A model generated the notes under the pieces. That model saw only the letters and a list, made by a program, of their open reading frames with translations, made no database searches and was not told the DNA's origin. The translations under genes were made by a program, and so were the position numbers. A stretch of DNA of 9,160 nucleotides from an uncultured Eubacteriales bacterium (GTDB taxonomy: Bacteria > Bacillota > Clostridia > Lachnospirales > Lachnospiraceae). Each line of letters begins with the position of its first letter. The first letter of the stretch is position 1. Below, in pieces: positions 7,581 through 9,160 of this stretch. The stretch spans positions 1 to 9,160 of the forward strand of contig OMSZ01000288.1 of NCBI GenBank assembly GCA_900313855.1, written 5' to 3'.

Positions 7581-7586
7581 TATAAT
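7581..7586 (+). promoter_or_regulatory. Possible -10 box of the polysaccharide deacetylase gene
   Basis: A perfect TATAAT lies 27 nt before the ATG at 7614. A matching -35 would fall within the 3' arm of the 7537-7563 hairpin and is poor, so this is a weak call. Confidence 0.3.
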
Positions 7587-7613
7587 TTATACAAAGATGT
7601 TGGGGATAACAAT

Positions 7614-8393
7614 ATGCCCGCAGCCGATTCTATCAATTATATGAAATATATAACTCTTGCTCTTCTGCTGCTTGTTTTTCTGTACGGTATCAAGCACAAT
7701 TATTCCGTTAACGGCGCAATGATGGTCTCCCATTTGTCAGACAAAGAACTCCCAATATATTCAGTAGAAACTAACGAGCCGCTGCTTGCTCTTACGTTTG
7801 ACAGCGCGTGGGGAACCGAGGATCTTGACGATATTCTGGCTATACTAAAAAAACACCATGCCAAAGCGGTATTTTTCGTTACCGGTGATTTTGCGAGAAA
7901 GAATCCTGACGCGATAAGAGCAATAAATGAGGACGGACACGAGCTTGGTAATCACGGTGATAATCACAAGCATCTGCCGGCTCTGTCAAAGGAAGAAATC
8001 GCTTCAGAAATTACAGGCTGCCACAATGCCGTATATGATATCACAGGTATCGACATGAAATTATTCCGTGCTCCTTACAGTGATTGGAATGAAACTGTAG
8101 TAGATGTAGCTCATATGATGGGATACTCTGCCATCAATCAATCAGTAGACAGCTTAGACTGGAAGGATTACGGTGTTGACTCAATAGTTAAGCAGGTATG
8201 TCAAAATAAAAATCTGACTAACGGAAGCATTATTCTTCTTCATAATGGTACCATTTATACTAAAGACGCTCTTGATATTATGTTAACCAATTTAGAAAAC
8301 ATGGGCTACCGTTTTGTGCCTTTATCAGATCTCATTTACACCTCCGACTATTATCTAGACCATACAGGAAGACAGTTCTCAAAAGATCAATAA
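7614..8393 (+). CDS. Membrane-anchored polysaccharide deacetylase (NodB-type, PdaB-like)
   Basis: The product is 259 aa. The ATG at 7614 is preceded by GGGG (7602-7605) at 8-nt spacing. The in-frame ATG at 7539 lies inside a hairpin and lacks a ribosome binding site. Residues about 10-25 form a signal anchor, so the enzyme faces outward. The NodB domain spans about 56-240: motif 1 TFDSAWG (61-67, Asp63), motif 2 NHGDNHKH (113-120, metal ligands His114 and His118), motif 3 RAPYSDW (152-158), motif 4 DSLDW (179-183) and motif 5 ILLH (207-210, His210). The family removes acetyl groups from N-acetylglucosamine or N-acetylmuramic acid in peptidoglycan or other polysaccharides, using a divalent metal. 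The TFDxxWG form replaces the usual second Asp, as in the sporulation-associated PdaB/YlxY-like branch. Substrate and any sporulation link are inferred. Confidence 0.9.
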   Translation: MPAADSINYMKYITLALLLLVFLYGIKHNYSVNGAMMVSHLSDKELPIYSVETNEPLLALTFDSAWGTEDLDDILAILKKHHAKAVFFVTGDFARKNPDAIRAINEDGHELGNHGDNHKHLPALSKEEIASEITGCHNAVYDITGIDMKLFRAPYSDWNETVVDVAHMMGYSAINQSVDSLDWKDYGVDSIVKQVCQNKNLTNGSIILLHNGTIYTKDALDIMLTNLENMGYRFVPLSDLIYTSDYYLDHTGRQFSKDQ

Positions 8394-8458
8394 TTGTCGG
8401 ATCAAATTAAGTATTTATATCTAAGAATAAAAAAATGCTCCTGTGCACACAATATATT

Positions 8459-8477
8459 TGATGCAATTGCAGCATCA
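8459..8477 (+). repeat. Small hairpin between deacetylase and lipoprotein genes
   Basis: TGATGC (8459-8464), a 7-nt loop and GCATCA (8472-8477) form a perfect 6-bp stem, with GCAATTGC overlapping its left side. No T tract follows, so it is not a convincing terminator. An operator role ahead of the lipoprotein gene is possible but unsupported. Confidence 0.3.
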
Positions 8478-8495
8478 TTGCTGTTTACAGTACCA

Positions 8496-8501
8496 TATAA
8501 T
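8496..8501 (+). promoter_or_regulatory. Possible -10 box of the lipoprotein gene
   Basis: TATAAT lies 30 nt before the ATG at 8532. TTGCTG (8478-8483) is only 12 nt upstream and no hexamer at 17 nt resembles a -35, so the promoter is uncertain. Read-through from the deacetylase gene (138-nt gap) is the alternative. Confidence 0.3.
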
Positions 8502-8531
8502 AATATTTTGTGTGAAAAGGAGAAAAATATA

Positions 8532-9071
8532 ATGAAGATCAAACATTATCTTACACTGACATTATTATGCACCATTTTCGCTCTATCACTTACAGGATGC
8601 GGAAAAAGCGCAAGTCAATCAACCAGCGGTAATAACAACACCGACAAAAACAATCTCTCTGAAAATGTTTCTGATGCCGCAAGAGATGTTGCAGACGGCA
8701 CAAAGGATGCAGCAAAAGACGTTGTTGACGGAACAAAGGACATAGCAGAGGGAATCGGAAATGCCACAGATGATCTGCTTGGCAACGGAGGCTTTGATAA
8801 TTATAGCGATGCCCACGATTACTTCTTAGATACCATGAGTTCGTATCATTCAGATGCCCGTTTCGAGCTTAGAAATGAGGATAAGAAGCTCAATGACTAT
8901 CAGGAGGGTTCTAAGGGATATCACTTCTATCTGTATGACACAAGCAAGAATGAAAAGGGTGATGAATTTGGCGAATTCTTTGTAGATGCCAATTCAGGAA
9001 GAATATATCAAAAAAGAAATAACAGTATATCAGAGTATCCTGTGACTGCAACAAAGGTAAGCTACAGATAA
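8532..9071 (+). CDS. Small lipoprotein with LEA-like 11-residue repeat and C-terminal beta-rich domain
   Basis: The product is 179 aa. The ATG at 8532 follows AAGGAG (8517-8522) at 9-nt spacing and opens a clean lipoprotein signal with lipobox LTGC (Cys23). The longer frame starting at the TTG at 8394 would bury this signal. A Ser/Asn/Thr-rich spacer (24-44) is followed by an amphipathic Ala/Asp/Lys stretch (47-83), including two near-identical 11-mers, DVADGTKDAAK and DVVDGTKDIAE. The C-terminal part (about 88-179) holds SDAHDYFLDTMSSYHSDARF, GYHFYLYDTS and EFGEFFVDANSGRIYQK. The last block resembles the PepSY-like wording 'reports a value, then fixed residues of G-x-I/V-Y' seen in many small Firmicute lipoproteins, but I cannot assign it firmly. 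It should sit on the outer face of the membrane. Function unknown. Confidence 0.8.
   Translation: MKIKHYLTLTLLCTIFALSLTGCGKSASQSTSGNNNTDKNNLSENVSDAARDVADGTKDAAKDVVDGTKDIAEGIGNATDDLLGNGGFDNYSDAHDYFLDTMSSYHSDARFELRNEDKKLNDYQEGSKGYHFYLYDTSKNEKGDEFGEFFVDANSGRIYQKRNNSISEYPVTATKVSYR
8685..8750 (+). repeat. Two-unit 33-bp tandem repeat inside the lipoprotein gene
   Basis: Units 8685-8717 and 8718-8750 encode DVADGTKDAAK and DVVDGTKDIAE, 8 of 11 residues identical. A weaker third unit, GIGNATDDLLG, follows. The 11-residue period is that of right-handed or LEA/apolipoprotein-like amphipathic helices. Confidence 0.65.
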
Positions 9072-9079
9072 TTGTTTTA

Positions 9080-9151
9080 ACTCAGTCGGAGAAATCCCCC
9101 ACCTCTAAGCTTAGGTGTAGGTGGGGGTTATGTCAAACTATACTCAGTCGG
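9080..9151. repeat. G/C-rich hairpin between two ACTCAGTCGG direct repeats (possible IS200/IS605-type end)
   Basis: CCCCCACCT (9096-9104) pairs with AGGTGGGGG (9119-9127). The loop includes the palindrome CTAAGCTTAG (9105-9114), and an alternative register pairs CACCT with AGGTG at 9113-9117. ACTCAGTCGG occurs at 9080-9089 and again at 9142-9151. Five nt after the stem there is a TCAA (9133-9136), the tetranucleotide used at right-end cleavage by some IS200/IS605 elements. No long T tract follows, so it is a poor intrinsic terminator, though it could end the lipoprotein transcript. No transposase is visible, and the window ends 9 nt beyond. Confidence 0.45.
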
Positions 9152-9160
9152 GGTACAAGC

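Noticed and set aside
7539..7613. N-terminal 25-residue extension of the deacetylase (ATG at 7539)
   Set aside because: This ATG lies in the 5' arm of the 7537-7563 hairpin and has no ribosome binding site. The ATG at 7614 has GGGG at 8 nt and starts a clean signal anchor.
8394..8531. N-terminal 46-residue extension of the lipoprotein (TTG at 8394)
   Set aside because: It begins immediately after the deacetylase stop with no ribosome binding site and would place a lipoprotein signal in mid-protein. AAGGAG precedes the ATG at 8532.

Overview
The window looks like a chromosomal piece of an anaerobic, low-to-mid GC Firmicute of the Lachnospiraceae type (Butyrivibrio, Roseburia and relatives). 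The grounds are AT-rich spacers, strong AGGAG-type ribosome binding sites, a type III glutamine synthetase of about 700 residues, dCache sensor proteins of the kind common in that family, and small LxGC/LxAC lipoproteins. The genus cannot be fixed from sequence reading alone.

Layout. Positions 1-1864 (minus) hold a tight two-gene signalling operon: a dCache/PAS-like membrane sensor with no output domain, followed 7 nt later by a second dCache-type membrane sensor that runs off the window start. Positions 2080-4194 (minus) encode glutamine synthetase type III, with a clear terminator behind it and a leader containing a hairpin. Positions 4459-5895 (minus) encode a secreted GH16 beta-glucanase lipoprotein with a C-terminal CBM4/9-like module. 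Positions 6106-7203 (minus) encode an unrecognised two-helix membrane protein. Positions 7614-8393 (plus) encode a membrane-anchored polysaccharide deacetylase of the PdaB-like type. Positions 8532-9071 (plus) encode a small lipoprotein with an 11-residue repeat.

The most unusual DNA is the divergent spacer at about 7217-7613. It holds a roughly 204-bp element bounded by a perfect 19-bp inverted repeat. Inside it are two further long hairpin arms and a competing pairing option, and just beyond it is a separate hairpin that shares a TCGTGC-A/G-AGCAC motif. It could be a MITE-like cassette or a structured RNA, and I do not recognise the family. A second non-coding structure at the right edge (9080-9160) is a G/C-rich hairpin between two copies of ACTCAGTCGG. 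It resembles an end of an IS200/IS605-type element, but the window stops before this can be settled.

The genes do not form one pathway. They are separate short transcription units: signalling, ammonia assimilation, extracellular glucan hydrolysis, envelope polysaccharide modification, and an uncharacterised lipoprotein. Several start sites were moved inward from the longest ORF, because ribosome binding sites and signal sequences support internal ATGs.
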